NCBI GenBank assembly: GCA_022424815.1
Contig: JAKMGS010000005.1
Location: 1 to 29,947 of the forward strand
Direction of reading: 5' to 3'
DNA: 29,947 bases
From: Schleiferiaceae bacterium
GTDB taxonomy: Bacteria > Bacteroidota > Bacteroidia > Flavobacteriales > Schleiferiaceae
Position 1 is the stretch's first letter, and every line of letters begins with the position of its first letter. Shown piece by piece: positions 14,751 to 23,425 of the stretch. The notes beneath the pieces were generated by a model. That model ran no database searches. It was given only the letters and a program-made list of their open reading frames with translations, and was not told the DNA's origin. The position numbers and the translations under genes were made by a program.

Positions 14751-15486
14751 ATGCCAATTTGCGCCAGAGTGCGCTGTTGAGGTTTTCAATTTTCTTGGTA
14801 TCCAGCGACCAATAATCGCCAAAGCCCAGCCGTGCCTCTACACTTCCTTCTCGTGCCGCAATTTTCGTTCTCGCGGTGCAATGGTAGGAACGGATGCCCG
14901 CTGCCCAAAGGTCATCGACCACCGCCGCACTCACGCCCGAACCGGCCTGAATATGAATCCGACCCGCGGCTTGATCACAAAGGTCCTTGAGCGCTGGTAG
15001 ACCCTCATCCACAGTTGGTGCAAAACCACTGGTCAAGATTCGCTCCACGCCAAATTCCACCAAAAGCTCCATCGCCGTTTCTGGACGTGCACAGGCGTCA
15101 AAAGCGCGGTGGAAGGTCATGGCGAGGCCGTAATCCTGAGAGAATTGGGCCACTAATTCCACAAAATCCGCATCGATATTTCGACCGCCGTCCAAGGCCC
15201 CGAAAACAATGCCCGATGCTCCACAATCGCTAAGAATCTTCAGCTCTTCAAGCATCATGTGCTTCTCCAACCTGTTGTAGGTAAAGTCCCCGGCACGAGG
15301 CCTAAGCATCACATATACGGGCAAATCACTCACATCTACTGCCATCTCAATCTGGGCCGCGGACGGCGTCAGTCCGCCTTCTGCTAAATTGCTACACAGC
15401 TCGATGCGGTGCACGCCTAAATCGATGAGCTGCGCCGCGTGGCCCGGCTCCTCAATGGCTATCTCTATTTCAAAGTGGTCGCCCAT
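14749..15486 (-). CDS. cutC: CutC family protein
   Basis: A 245-residue TIM-barrel protein of the CutC family. Matching blocks are GVHRIELCSNLAEGGLTPS, LPVYVMLRPRAGDFTYN, GASGIVFGALDGGRNID, MTFHRAFDACARPETAM, GVERILTSGF and GRIHIQAGSGVS. CutC was named for copper homeostasis in E. coli, but that role has been questioned and no enzymatic reaction is established. I chose the ATG at 15486 (MGDHFEIEIAIE); an ATG at 15501 is also possible. The start overlaps the end of the hexosaminidase gene by 17 bp, so it is translated from the same message as two N-glycan hydrolases. This points to a glycan-related rather than copper-related task. Confidence 0.9.
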   Translation of the reverse strand: MGDHFEIEIAIEEPGHAAQLIDLGVHRIELCSNLAEGGLTPSAAQIEMAVDVSDLPVYVMLRPRAGDFTYNRLEKHMMLEELKILSDCGASGIVFGALDGGRNIDADFVELVAQFSQDYGLAMTFHRAFDACARPETAMELLVEFGVERILTSGFAPTVDEGLPALKDLCDQAAGRIHIQAGSGVSAAVVDDLWAAGIRSYHCTARTKIAAREGSVEARLGFGDYWSLDTKKIENLNSALWRKLA

Positions 15487-17647
15487 AAATCTGTATTTCA
15501 TCCAAGAAATGCCACACACGTTCGCCCGCAGAAGGGTGGTTGTCCGGCAATACCTCGGTATTTGGAATCATAAATTCTATGGTTTGGGTCGCCGGGAATC
15601 CTCCCTCAGGCGCCAAGACCATGGTTTCAATAAAGGTGTCTTCCTCAGAGGTGGAGCTCGTACGCTCCCACTCGTAGCGGCTTATTTGATCCTCACTTTC
15701 GTATACATCGGTGATGACCTTTTCTGGAATAAGGATCCAGCTCAATCGGCTCTGCAGGAAGTTGATCTTGATGGAATCAATCACATAGGGTTGGTCCCAG
15801 CCGAAGTGACCGCTAAAATAATCGGGCCCATAATACCCAACCCAATTTCCATCTCTATAATTCTCCGATCCCAGCACCCCGTTGGCCAGTGGAATATCTT
15901 TCGTACCCGTATAAGGCTCCGTGGAAGGACTAGTCAAACAACTGTGCGTCACCAAGCCCTCGTGCACCGCAAATCCGTAGTTCAGCACCTTGCCCATGGC
16001 GTGCCCGTCGCGATTCGGCTGCACCTTCATTTGGTGCACCCCGCGCTCGGTAAAGGTAGTTGCGCTGCCCATAGTCATGCCGGTTGGCGCCGCAACAGCC
16101 AGTTCAAGATTCGCGAAAGCCGGCTCTGCAGTAATAATAACTTTCAGTTCCTCTTTGAACGAATCATTTTTAGTGCCCAATTTTACCGGAACCTGCTCTA
16201 CATCATATCCGTAGCCAAGTGCATCCAACACACTGTAGTGTCCTTGCAATCGCTCCCAAAACGCATCGTAATCGCGCTCGGCAGGATTTGACCACAGCAC
16301 CTCAGCCATCGCAATACCGCGCGGTAAAAATCTTCGATTCAAGGTTTCGGTATCTGGGATATGTTCCGACCAAAGATTACACTCTCCACCCAAAATATGA
16401 CCGGCCAACAGCGGATCTAAATCCGAGGGAATAGGGCTGTAACTGTATACTTTCGGCACATCAATGCTGCTTACTGGGTAATCAAAATAGGCATGTGAGG
16501 TAGGGCTCACAATGGCATCGTGTCCCTGCTCTGCCGCGGCGATAGCCCCTTCAAATCCACGCCAGCTCTGCACCGTCGCATTTGGGCTCAAACCACCTTC
16601 TAGGATTTCATCCCAACCTATGATCTGCTTACCCTTCGTGGCCAAATAGTTTTCGATCCGAGTATTGAACCAACCTTGTAAAGCCTCCTCATCGTGCAAG
16701 CCTTCTTCCTTAATCCGCTGCTGACATTTTGGACAATGCTCCCAGCGGTATTTTGGGGCTTCATCGCCCCCAATATGAATGTATTTAGAAGGGAAGATCT
16801 CACAAACATAATCCAACACATCCTCCATAAACTCAAAGGTCTGCTCATTCCCAGCGCAGTATATTTCTTTAAACACGCCCCATTCCGTGGCTACCTCGAC
16901 CGGCTCGCCTGTACATCCCAGTTCAGGATAAGCCGCCAAGGCCGCTTGACTGTGCCCCGGCAATTCAATTTCAGGAATGACCTCGATCCCCAGTTCCGCC
17001 GCATAAGCCACGACCTCTTCCATGTCCTCTCGAGTATAAGAACCTCCATAAGTGCTATCGCCGTGCGTCCTGTAGGCGGCCACTTCGGCCAATTTCGGAT
17101 AGGTATCCATCGCCACACGCCAGCCCTGATCCTCCGTCAAATGCCAGTGCAGCACATTGAATTTATAGAGGGCCATCACGTCTAGGTGTCGCTTGACCTC
17201 ATCCACAGTAAAGAAATGTCTACATACATCCATAAGCACCCCACGGTGACGGAAGGCTGGGCGGTCGTCGATACTTCCCCAAGGCAAAACGGGATCGTTG
17301 CCCAAGAGGGATAATTGTTTGAATGTACTCTTCGCTCGATAATCCCCATTATCCCCGTGGACGACCGTAATTCCATCTTCATTTGAGACTATTCGGTACG
17401 CTTCGCTCTCAAGATTTGGGTCCAATTCATAATTGACTTCATCAATAGGATTCCACTCTGAGCTATCGAATTCATAAGCCGCTACAGGAGGAATTAGCTC
17501 CGTAACGGAGGCCCATTCGCGGCAGCTTTCTCCTTCCAGACATATGACAGACCTATTATTGAACAACAATATAATGCCTAATAAGACCACACCGCCAATT
17601 GAAATACGCCACCAACGACGCTGAATATCTCTCTTTTTTACCCCCAT
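15470..17647 (-). CDS. GH20 beta-N-acetylhexosaminidase, membrane-anchored
   Basis: A 725-residue glycoside hydrolase family 20 enzyme that removes terminal GlcNAc or GalNAc by substrate-assisted catalysis. An N-terminal TM anchor (about 15-30) follows a basic start. A short GH20b-like domain (about 60-125) precedes the TIM barrel (about 130-480). The catalytic Asp295-Glu296 pair is in HIGGDEAPKY; NVLHWHLTEDQGWR and EIELPGHSQAALAAYPELG are typical. The C-terminal part (about 510-725) holds a beta-sandwich with GNWVGYYG near residue 600, related to a module in the GH92 protein next door. The start overlaps the glycosylasparaginase stop by 10 bp. With its neighbours it likely trims N-glycans outside the cytoplasm. 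Confidence 0.95.
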   Translation of the reverse strand: MGVKKRDIQRRWWRISIGGVVLLGIILLFNNRSVICLEGESCREWASVTELIPPVAAYEFDSSEWNPIDEVNYELDPNLESEAYRIVSNEDGITVVHGDNGDYRAKSTFKQLSLLGNDPVLPWGSIDDRPAFRHRGVLMDVCRHFFTVDEVKRHLDVMALYKFNVLHWHLTEDQGWRVAMDTYPKLAEVAAYRTHGDSTYGGSYTREDMEEVVAYAAELGIEVIPEIELPGHSQAALAAYPELGCTGEPVEVATEWGVFKEIYCAGNEQTFEFMEDVLDYVCEIFPSKYIHIGGDEAPKYRWEHCPKCQQRIKEEGLHDEEALQGWFNTRIENYLATKGKQIIGWDEILEGGLSPNATVQSWRGFEGAIAAAEQGHDAIVSPTSHAYFDYPVSSIDVPKVYSYSPIPSDLDPLLAGHILGGECNLWSEHIPDTETLNRRFLPRGIAMAEVLWSNPAERDYDAFWERLQGHYSVLDALGYGYDVEQVPVKLGTKNDSFKEELKVIITAEPAFANLELAVAAPTGMTMGSATTFTERGVHQMKVQPNRDGHAMGKVLNYGFAVHEGLVTHSCLTSPSTEPYTGTKDIPLANGVLGSENYRDGNWVGYYGPDYFSGHFGWDQPYVIDSIKINFLQSRLSWILIPEKVITDVYESEDQISRYEWERTSSTSEEDTFIETMVLAPEGGFPATQTIEFMIPNTEVLPDNHPSAGERVWHFLDEIQIYGRPL

Positions 17648-18627
17648 GTTCTCATGTATTTGGCATCTACCATCTCATTGCGGTCATTGCTTCGCAATGC
17701 ATAATTGAATCCATTATAGACACTATACCCTCCGTACTCGCCCTTCATGTTCATGGCTAGAAAGCCGACTTGCATGCCCTCCACGCCCGGATGTTTTTTC
17801 AATATTCTCTGCACGATGTCGTAACAAGCTTCATCAGGCGAAGCCCCGCGTCGCATAGATTCCACCACTGCAGAAGCACCAGCGGTTCTAATCATTGCCT
17901 CACCTACGCCCGTGGCTGTAGCGCCACCGACATCGCCGTCAATAAACAACCCTGCGCCAATAATGGGACTATCGCCTACGCGACCTCTGATCTTGTAGGC
18001 CATGCCCGAAGTGGTACACGCGCCCGCCATTCTTCCGCTCGCATCCAAGGCCAGCATGCCGATGGTATCGTGATTTTCGACGTTGACGCCGGTTTTGTAT
18101 TCAGATTTAATGAGCCAATTCTCATAGTCCTTTTGCACCTCAGGAATAGGCACCTCAAAATCTACTTTCGAGAACCCGTTCTCCAAAGCCCATTTCTGCG
18201 CACCCTCGCCCACCAACATCACATGCGGTGTCTTGTCCATGATCGCACGGGCAACATCTATAGGGTGCTGAATATCTTCCAAGAAGGCTACGGATCCGCA
18301 ACGGCTGTCGTGGTCCATGATACAGGCATCCAGGGTCACATGACCGTCGCGGTCTGGACGTCCGGCGAGCCCCACACTGCGGTTAGTAATATCGCTTTCT
18401 GTCACGGCTACCCCCTTTTGTACAGCATCCAATGCAGCGCCCCCATTTTCAAGGACGGACCATGCGCCGGCATTGGCTTCCATACCGTGTATCCATGTGC
18501 TGATAACTAAGGGAGAATCCTTGAGTGGAAGGGATTTGGCGGTTGTTTGTGCGGCGGTGGTTATGGGTTTGATGGCTAGACCCGCACTTGCCAAGCCGAG
18601 ATTTTTCAGAAATCTTCTTCTGGACAT
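17638..18627 (-). CDS. N4-(beta-N-acetylglucosaminyl)-L-asparaginase (glycosylasparaginase), Tat-exported
   Basis: A 329-residue Ntn-hydrolase that cleaves the GlcNAc-Asn bond left after a glycoprotein has been proteolysed. The N-terminus MSRRRFLKNLGLASAG is a Tat signal. The precursor should self-cleave before Thr188 in ENHDTIGMLAL, giving alpha (to 187) and beta (188-329) chains, with Thr188 as nucleophile. The beta-chain motifs RGRVGDSPIIGAGLFID and GGATATGVGEAMIR fit glycosylasparaginase (the type known from Elizabethkingia/Flavobacterium meningosepticum) better than plain isoaspartyl peptidase. It is first in the operon with the hexosaminidase and cutC. A near-consensus -7 element (TAAGTTTA) is in the 46 bp gap to the divergent GH92 gene. 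Confidence 0.92.
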   Translation of the reverse strand: MSRRRFLKNLGLASAGLAIKPITTAAQTTAKSLPLKDSPLVISTWIHGMEANAGAWSVLENGGAALDAVQKGVAVTESDITNRSVGLAGRPDRDGHVTLDACIMDHDSRCGSVAFLEDIQHPIDVARAIMDKTPHVMLVGEGAQKWALENGFSKVDFEVPIPEVQKDYENWLIKSEYKTGVNVENHDTIGMLALDASGRMAGACTTSGMAYKIRGRVGDSPIIGAGLFIDGDVGGATATGVGEAMIRTAGASAVVESMRRGASPDEACYDIVQRILKKHPGVEGMQVGFLAMNMKGEYGGYSVYNGFNYALRSNDRNEMVDAKYMRTWG

Positions 18628-18673
18628 GCTTCTGTGTTTCTTTAAACTTACGCATTATTCTTAATTTGGTAAC

Positions 18674-21607
18674 ATGCGAAATTGGACCCAAATACTCGCC
18701 CTCTTCCTAGGGCTTAGTCTGCATGCTCAAGAAGCGACGTGGACCTCTGTACAAGATATCAATCCCTTTATTGGAACCGGCGGCCACGGCCACACCCATC
18801 CTAGTGCGCAGGCGCCTTTTGGAATGATACAATTGGGCCCAAATACCCGATACGACGGGTGGGACGGATGTAGTGGCTACCATTTCACCGACAGTGCGAT
18901 GTACGGCTTTACCTGCACCCACCTCAGCGGTACGGGAGTGAGCGATTATGGCGACCTGTTGATGCTGCCCTATTCCTCGCCGACCAAGGAAGGGGATCAT
19001 ATTCCGTTCTTGAAAGAAGACGAACATGCTCAGGCAGGATACTATGCTTGTATACTTGATGATGGCACACGTATCGAGTCTACCGCAGGGGACCGCATCG
19101 GGAAGTTACGACTTCACTTTCCTCGGGAGAGTACGCCAGGTATCATGGTCGATTTGAATTTCCGAGACCGAGTATTGAAACAGGATTTCAGCGCACTAGG
19201 AAATGGAAAATTTGAGGGCCGTAGAATTTCTGAAGGTTGGGCTCGTGAGCAACATTTTTACTTTGGATTTGAGGTGAGTCCGGCACCAGATTCTGTTTGG
19301 AAACTCTCGCCCGGGGTGTATTGGCTAGCCTTGCCCGTAGGCACAGTAGATGCCGAGGTTAGTATAGGCATGAGCGGCACCTCTGAAGAAGGCGCATGGA
19401 AGAACTACCATGGCGAGAGCGCCGAACGCGATTTTGAGGAGATTTTTGCTGAAACACAGGGCAAATGGGAAAAAGAATTGGCCAAAAGCAAAGTAAAAAG
19501 TGCCTTGCCCGATCAGCGTGCCATCTTTGCCACAGCGCTTTACCATGCTTATTCTGTGCCCAATTTATGGAGCGATGTCGACGGCAGTTACCGCGGACAG
19601 GACAACATCATTTATCGCGATACCGTGAACCGCCATTACACCGTGTTCAGTCTTTGGGATACCTATAGAACGGCGCACCCTTTGTATACCATTACCCAAC
19701 CCGAGCGCACGCAGGAGTTTGTGTACGGCATGCTCGACATGTATACCCAGCGCGGGCGTTTGCCTATATGGGAATTAGCCGGTAATGAGACCGATTGTAT
19801 GATCGGCTACCACAGCGTCAGTGTACTCGCCGATGCTATTGCGAAAGGCTACCACACCGATACCGCCCTGACCCTAGAGGCCATGCGTGCTACAGCTGAG
19901 ATGGATGTCTTTGGGCTAGGGGACTACCAACAATATGGGTTTCTAAGTATTGAGGACGAAAGTGAATCTGTCAGCAAAACGCTCGAGTATGCCTACGACG
20001 ATGCATGTATTGCATGGACGGCGCAGCGATTTGAGGACTGGAACATTTACAACACCTACAACCAGCGTTCCTCCGCCTACCGTTCATTGATCGATCCAGA
20101 GAGCGGGTATGTTCGGCCGCGTACGAATGGCGATCTTTATAGCCCCTACAATCCACGTGAGGTCAATAACCACTTCACCGAAGCCAACGCGTTTCAATAC
20201 AGCTTTTCGCCCGTTCATGATATTGAAGGATGGATGGAAGTATTGACCAATTATCGTGGCGCACGAGAAAATTGGAACCAGCTTCCTCGCAAAAAACAAA
20301 AGCTACTGGTCAAACCGCGTCACGATGTGCTCGAAGACCTGCTCGACGGACTGTTCTATGCCAGCTCTCACACCACCGGGCGTGAGCAAGCGGACATCAC
20401 GGGTCTGATCGGCCAATACGCCCACGGCAACGAACCTTCGCACCATATTGCCTACCTCTACAATGCCACCAACAATCCGCGCCGTACCAGTTATTGGGTG
20501 CACCGCATCTTGGGATCGCAGTACCAAAATGTCCCAGACGGATTGAGCGGAAATGAAGATTGTGGACAGATGAGCGCGTGGTACGTAATGGCCTCGATGG
20601 GCATGTATCCCCTGGTGCCGGGCAAACCGGAATATCAAATTTCAACGCCTTGGTGGGATGCCATTCATTTGGATTTGCCTAGCGGAAAGGAATTGGACAT
20701 CACAGTGGAAGATGTGGGCACCTACATCATGGATTACGACCGAGGAGATAGCGTTCAAATTCCCTTTCAGAAGCGCTATTTCACACACGAGGAACTCCTC
20801 GAAGGTGGCCACTGGCAGGTGAAGCGAGGCGACGAGCCTTCGGATTGGGGTAAGGTGTACCGCTACAAAACGGGGACCAACAACCCAACACCACCGGCAC
20901 CTATTGTCCGCGTACCGCGCACCTTTACCGGCACTGCGCAAGTTGAAATCATCCCTACCGGGCAGTATAACTTGTGGAAGTACGACCGCTATGAAAACGT
21001 GAAATGGAAAAAGGACCGCAAGGGTCGAGTACGTATTGGAACAGCCTACGACGATGGCTTCGTTACTGCTGTTACGCCACATTTTGGCTACGGAAATCAC
21101 GTGGCACGTGCCGTGTTCAGCAAGCGCGACGATAACCTCGAAGCACAATGGATCATGGGACATCCTTCCGGTCAGTACACGGCAGGGGGACCTGAGGCTA
21201 TGGTCGACGGCATTACTGGAGATACAGACTGGCGCAAGGGACATTGGGTCGGAGTGCAAGGGCATAATGCGACGCTGGAAATCATGTTGAAAAAACCAAA
21301 ACAAGTCCAAACTGTGCATGTCGGAGTTCTCAAAGATATCCGAGCTTGGATTGCATCTCCGCAGAAAGTGGAGGTCCAAGTATTGTACGACGGAGACAAT
21401 CAGTGGCATTTCTTCGGTGCCAAGGAATTGATCAATCCCCTAGGACAAGAAGAAGCCATTCGTCATGATATGGCGATGAGCAATCCTAAATCGGATCTTG
21501 TGAAGGCCATCCGCATTACGTATTACAATGCCGGCCGACTTCAAGATTGGCACCCAGGCGCCGGACACCAGAGCTATTTCTTCACGGATGAGGTGAGGTT
21601 GGAATAA
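18674..21607 (+). CDS. GH92 alpha-mannosidase, secreted
   Basis: A 977-residue family 92 glycoside hydrolase; members are calcium-dependent exo-alpha-mannosidases acting mainly on alpha-1,2 and other mannose links of N-glycans. A Sec signal peptide (residues 1-18, ending SLHAQ) sends it across the inner membrane. Hallmarks are DINPFIGTGGHGHTHPSAQ, CTHLSGTGVSDYGD, FSLWDTYRTAHPLYT and GNEDCGQMSAWYVMASMGMY (Glu at 628). After the catalytic part comes an extra region of about 230 residues with a beta-sandwich module (834-930, GHWVGVQG). It is divergent from the glycosylasparaginase-GH20-cutC operon. A near-match -7 element (TTAATTTG) ends 5 bp before the ATG. The stop codon directly abuts that of nadE. 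Confidence 0.95.
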   Translation: MRNWTQILALFLGLSLHAQEATWTSVQDINPFIGTGGHGHTHPSAQAPFGMIQLGPNTRYDGWDGCSGYHFTDSAMYGFTCTHLSGTGVSDYGDLLMLPYSSPTKEGDHIPFLKEDEHAQAGYYACILDDGTRIESTAGDRIGKLRLHFPRESTPGIMVDLNFRDRVLKQDFSALGNGKFEGRRISEGWAREQHFYFGFEVSPAPDSVWKLSPGVYWLALPVGTVDAEVSIGMSGTSEEGAWKNYHGESAERDFEEIFAETQGKWEKELAKSKVKSALPDQRAIFATALYHAYSVPNLWSDVDGSYRGQDNIIYRDTVNRHYTVFSLWDTYRTAHPLYTITQPERTQEFVYGMLDMYTQRGRLPIWELAGNETDCMIGYHSVSVLADAIAKGYHTDTALTLEAMRATAEMDVFGLGDYQQYGFLSIEDESESVSKTLEYAYDDACIAWTAQRFEDWNIYNTYNQRSSAYRSLIDPESGYVRPRTNGDLYSPYNPREVNNHFTEANAFQYSFSPVHDIEGWMEVLTNYRGARENWNQLPRKKQKLLVKPRHDVLEDLLDGLFYASSHTTGREQADITGLIGQYAHGNEPSHHIAYLYNATNNPRRTSYWVHRILGSQYQNVPDGLSGNEDCGQMSAWYVMASMGMYPLVPGKPEYQISTPWWDAIHLDLPSGKELDITVEDVGTYIMDYDRGDSVQIPFQKRYFTHEELLEGGHWQVKRGDEPSDWGKVYRYKTGTNNPTPPAPIVRVPRTFTGTAQVEIIPTGQYNLWKYDRYENVKWKKDRKGRVRIGTAYDDGFVTAVTPHFGYGNHVARAVFSKRDDNLEAQWIMGHPSGQYTAGGPEAMVDGITGDTDWRKGHWVGVQGHNATLEIMLKKPKQVQTVHVGVLKDIRAWIASPQKVEVQVLYDGDNQWHFFGAKELINPLGQEEAIRHDMAMSNPKSDLVKAIRITYYNAGRLQDWHPGAGHQSYFFTDEVRLE

Positions 21608-22390
21608 TTATTTGAACTCTGTCGGAATCTCACACACCGGTATAGGCAGCATTTTGTGCTTGTTCGCAGTGTTAAATTTCAGATAGATTGCCATGACTTC
21701 TGCTTTGCGGCCCGAGAAGTCTGCAGCGGATTTTCCAGCTTCTTGTTGGGCCATGGCCCATTCTAATTCTGGATATGTGGCGCCTAACTGGTCTTCGTCT
21801 GTGCGATCATCTCCCCACAGACCGTCCGTGGGTTTGGCATCCAAGATGCTATCGGCCACACCGAGATGACGCGCCAAAGCAAATACTTCTGTTTTCAATA
21901 GATCCGCAATGGGGCCTAGGTCTACGCCGCCGTCGCCGTATTTGGTGTAAAATCCTACCCCGAAATCTTCGACCTTATTGCCCGTACCGGCTACCAATAA
22001 ACCATTGGCTTGGCCGTGATAGTATAGGGTGGACATGCGAAGGCGCGCGCGGGAGTTGGCCAGAGAGAGCAGGTGGTCCGCGCCGCTGGGTTGCATGGCG
22101 GCAACGAAGTGGTCGTATACCGGTGTGAGATCGACCTGAAGGTGGCGTGTATTTGGAAAGTTGGCGGTGAGCCAAGCCTGGTGTTCTTGACCACGCGAAG
22201 CTTGGTCAGGATGTTGGTGGATGGGCATTTCCAAGGTGAGTACTTCAAGGCCGGTGCGGGCACAGAGTGTGGCGGTGAGCGCGGAATCGATCCCGCCACT
22301 AACACCTACAACAAAACCCTTAACGCCAGCGTTCTCTGCATAGCTTTTCAACCAATTCGTAATATGATCTGCCGTTTCCTGTAATTTCAT
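21608..22390 (-). CDS. nadE: NH3-dependent NAD+ synthetase
   Basis: A 260-residue single-domain NAD synthetase that amidates nicotinate adenine dinucleotide with ammonia and ATP, the last step of NAD synthesis. The PP-loop SGGIDS is at residues 31-36. The KYGDGGVDLGPIADLLKTEVF segment and the C-terminal LKFNTANKHKMLPIPVCEIP fit the family. There is no N-terminal glutaminase domain, so it depends on free ammonia. I chose the ATG at 22390 (MKLQETADHITNW); the open frame runs 31 codons further but crosses into the gldB gene. It is divergent from gldB with only 24 bp between starts. Confidence 0.95.
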   Translation of the reverse strand: MKLQETADHITNWLKSYAENAGVKGFVVGVSGGIDSALTATLCARTGLEVLTLEMPIHQHPDQASRGQEHQAWLTANFPNTRHLQVDLTPVYDHFVAAMQPSGADHLLSLANSRARLRMSTLYYHGQANGLLVAGTGNKVEDFGVGFYTKYGDGGVDLGPIADLLKTEVFALARHLGVADSILDAKPTDGLWGDDRTDEDQLGATYPELEWAMAQQEAGKSAADFSGRKAEVMAIYLKFNTANKHKMLPIPVCEIPTEFK

Positions 22391-22401
22391 TGCTTTCCCC
22401 T

Positions 22402-22409
22402 TAATTTTG
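22402..22409 (+). promoter_or_regulatory. Candidate -7 element of gldB, possibly leaderless
   Basis: TAATTTTG is an exact TAnnTTTG match ending 5 bp before the gldB ATG. Transcription starts in this group lie a few bases after the motif, so the mRNA could begin at or near the start codon. No clear -33 TTG was found. Confidence 0.4.
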
Positions 22410-22414
22410 ACCCG

Positions 22415-23425
22415 ATGAAAGGCAAATACCAAATATACCTCTTCGCTGCTGCGCTCATCGTGGCAATTGGCTTCTTTATTCAACGAAGTTTTTGGGGCGC
22501 AAGTTCATTATATACTGTTGAATCTGATTTGGGTATTGATTGGGAAGTTCGTCATTTCGATGAAGCATTGTTTGGAGAAGACTCTCTAGACATGAAGCAA
22601 TTATCTGCCTACTTCAATCCCTTCATCCAGTCAAATCCAATTCCGAATTTTTGGAAACAAGAGCGCGCCAACCAAACCTTGCGTGATCATTATACCAACG
22701 TCCAAAACTTAATGGATAAAAAGGAAATCACGAGGGATTTAAATGCCATCAGCGCGCGGGCACAAGAACTTATAGGTATTCCCACGCCTGATATTCTTTA
22801 TTTCTACATCAGCGGTATAGATCTAGAAAATCCATGCTTATACTTTCCAGGTACTTCAGAGGGCGAGTTATGTTATGCCTTTGTAGGATTAGATAATTTT
22901 TTAGGAATGGGTTACCCCGGGTATGCTCATATGCCGGCGTACCAACGTGCGTTACTTCGTCAAAGTCAAATTCCAGTAGCCTACTCTAACGCCATTTTAT
23001 CCACGGTGGGAATGGAGAATTTCAATGATCCCACCTTACTAGGTCAAATGATCTACCATGGAAAGATGGCCGTTGCAACAGAGGCCATGACAGGCTACGA
23101 AATCGAAACTTCTGAAATACTCGGTTATAGCCTAGAGGAATGGGCTTTTTTAGAGGCGAACGAAGCCAATATTTGGGAAGTATTTGTTCGGGACCAATTG
23201 CTTTTTTCCACCGACATGATGATCCGCCAACGCTTGAGCGAACCGGCACCTTTTTCAAAACTGGGAACGGCTATGGATACCGAGATTCCTGGTCGTGTGG
23301 CTCGGTACATCGGGTATAAATTGGTCCAATCTTATGCAGAGAATCACCGCGATCTCTCTCTTCAATCTTTGATACGAATCCGCGACGCTCAGAAATTCTT
23401 GCGCGACGCTCAATACAAACCGTAA
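22415..23425 (+). CDS. gldB: Gliding motility protein GldB homologue
   Basis: A 336-residue protein assigned to GldB by its overall pattern and by the gldC gene that follows directly (TAATG overlap). In Flavobacterium johnsoniae GldB is an envelope lipoprotein required for gliding and chitin use, both linked to type IX secretion. Here the N-terminus has a hydrophobic helix (about 8-24, YLFAAALIVAIGFFI) but no cysteine lipobox, so it looks like an uncleaved signal anchor or a simple signal peptide. The middle (FPGTSEGELCYAFVGLDNFLG and LGQMIYHGKMAVATEAM) resembles the family core. The composition is AT-richer than nadE and gldC around it. Presence of gldB and gldC alone does not prove that the cell glides. 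Confidence 0.82.
   Translation: MKGKYQIYLFAAALIVAIGFFIQRSFWGASSLYTVESDLGIDWEVRHFDEALFGEDSLDMKQLSAYFNPFIQSNPIPNFWKQERANQTLRDHYTNVQNLMDKKEITRDLNAISARAQELIGIPTPDILYFYISGIDLENPCLYFPGTSEGELCYAFVGLDNFLGMGYPGYAHMPAYQRALLRQSQIPVAYSNAILSTVGMENFNDPTLLGQMIYHGKMAVATEAMTGYEIETSEILGYSLEEWAFLEANEANIWEVFVRDQLLFSTDMMIRQRLSEPAPFSKLGTAMDTEIPGRVARYIGYKLVQSYAENHRDLSLQSLIRIRDAQKFLRDAQYKP

Noticed and set aside
15389..16291. 300-codon frame on the plus strand
   Set aside because: It lies antisense to the GH20 and cutC genes, has no recognisable domain and is rich in His/Arg, as shadow frames are.
17770..18510. 246-codon frame on the plus strand
   Set aside because: Antisense to the glycosylasparaginase, whose motifs are complete; composition typical of a shadow frame.
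20642..21409. 255-codon frame on the minus strand
   Set aside because: Antisense to the GH92 C-terminal region; no family similarity seen.
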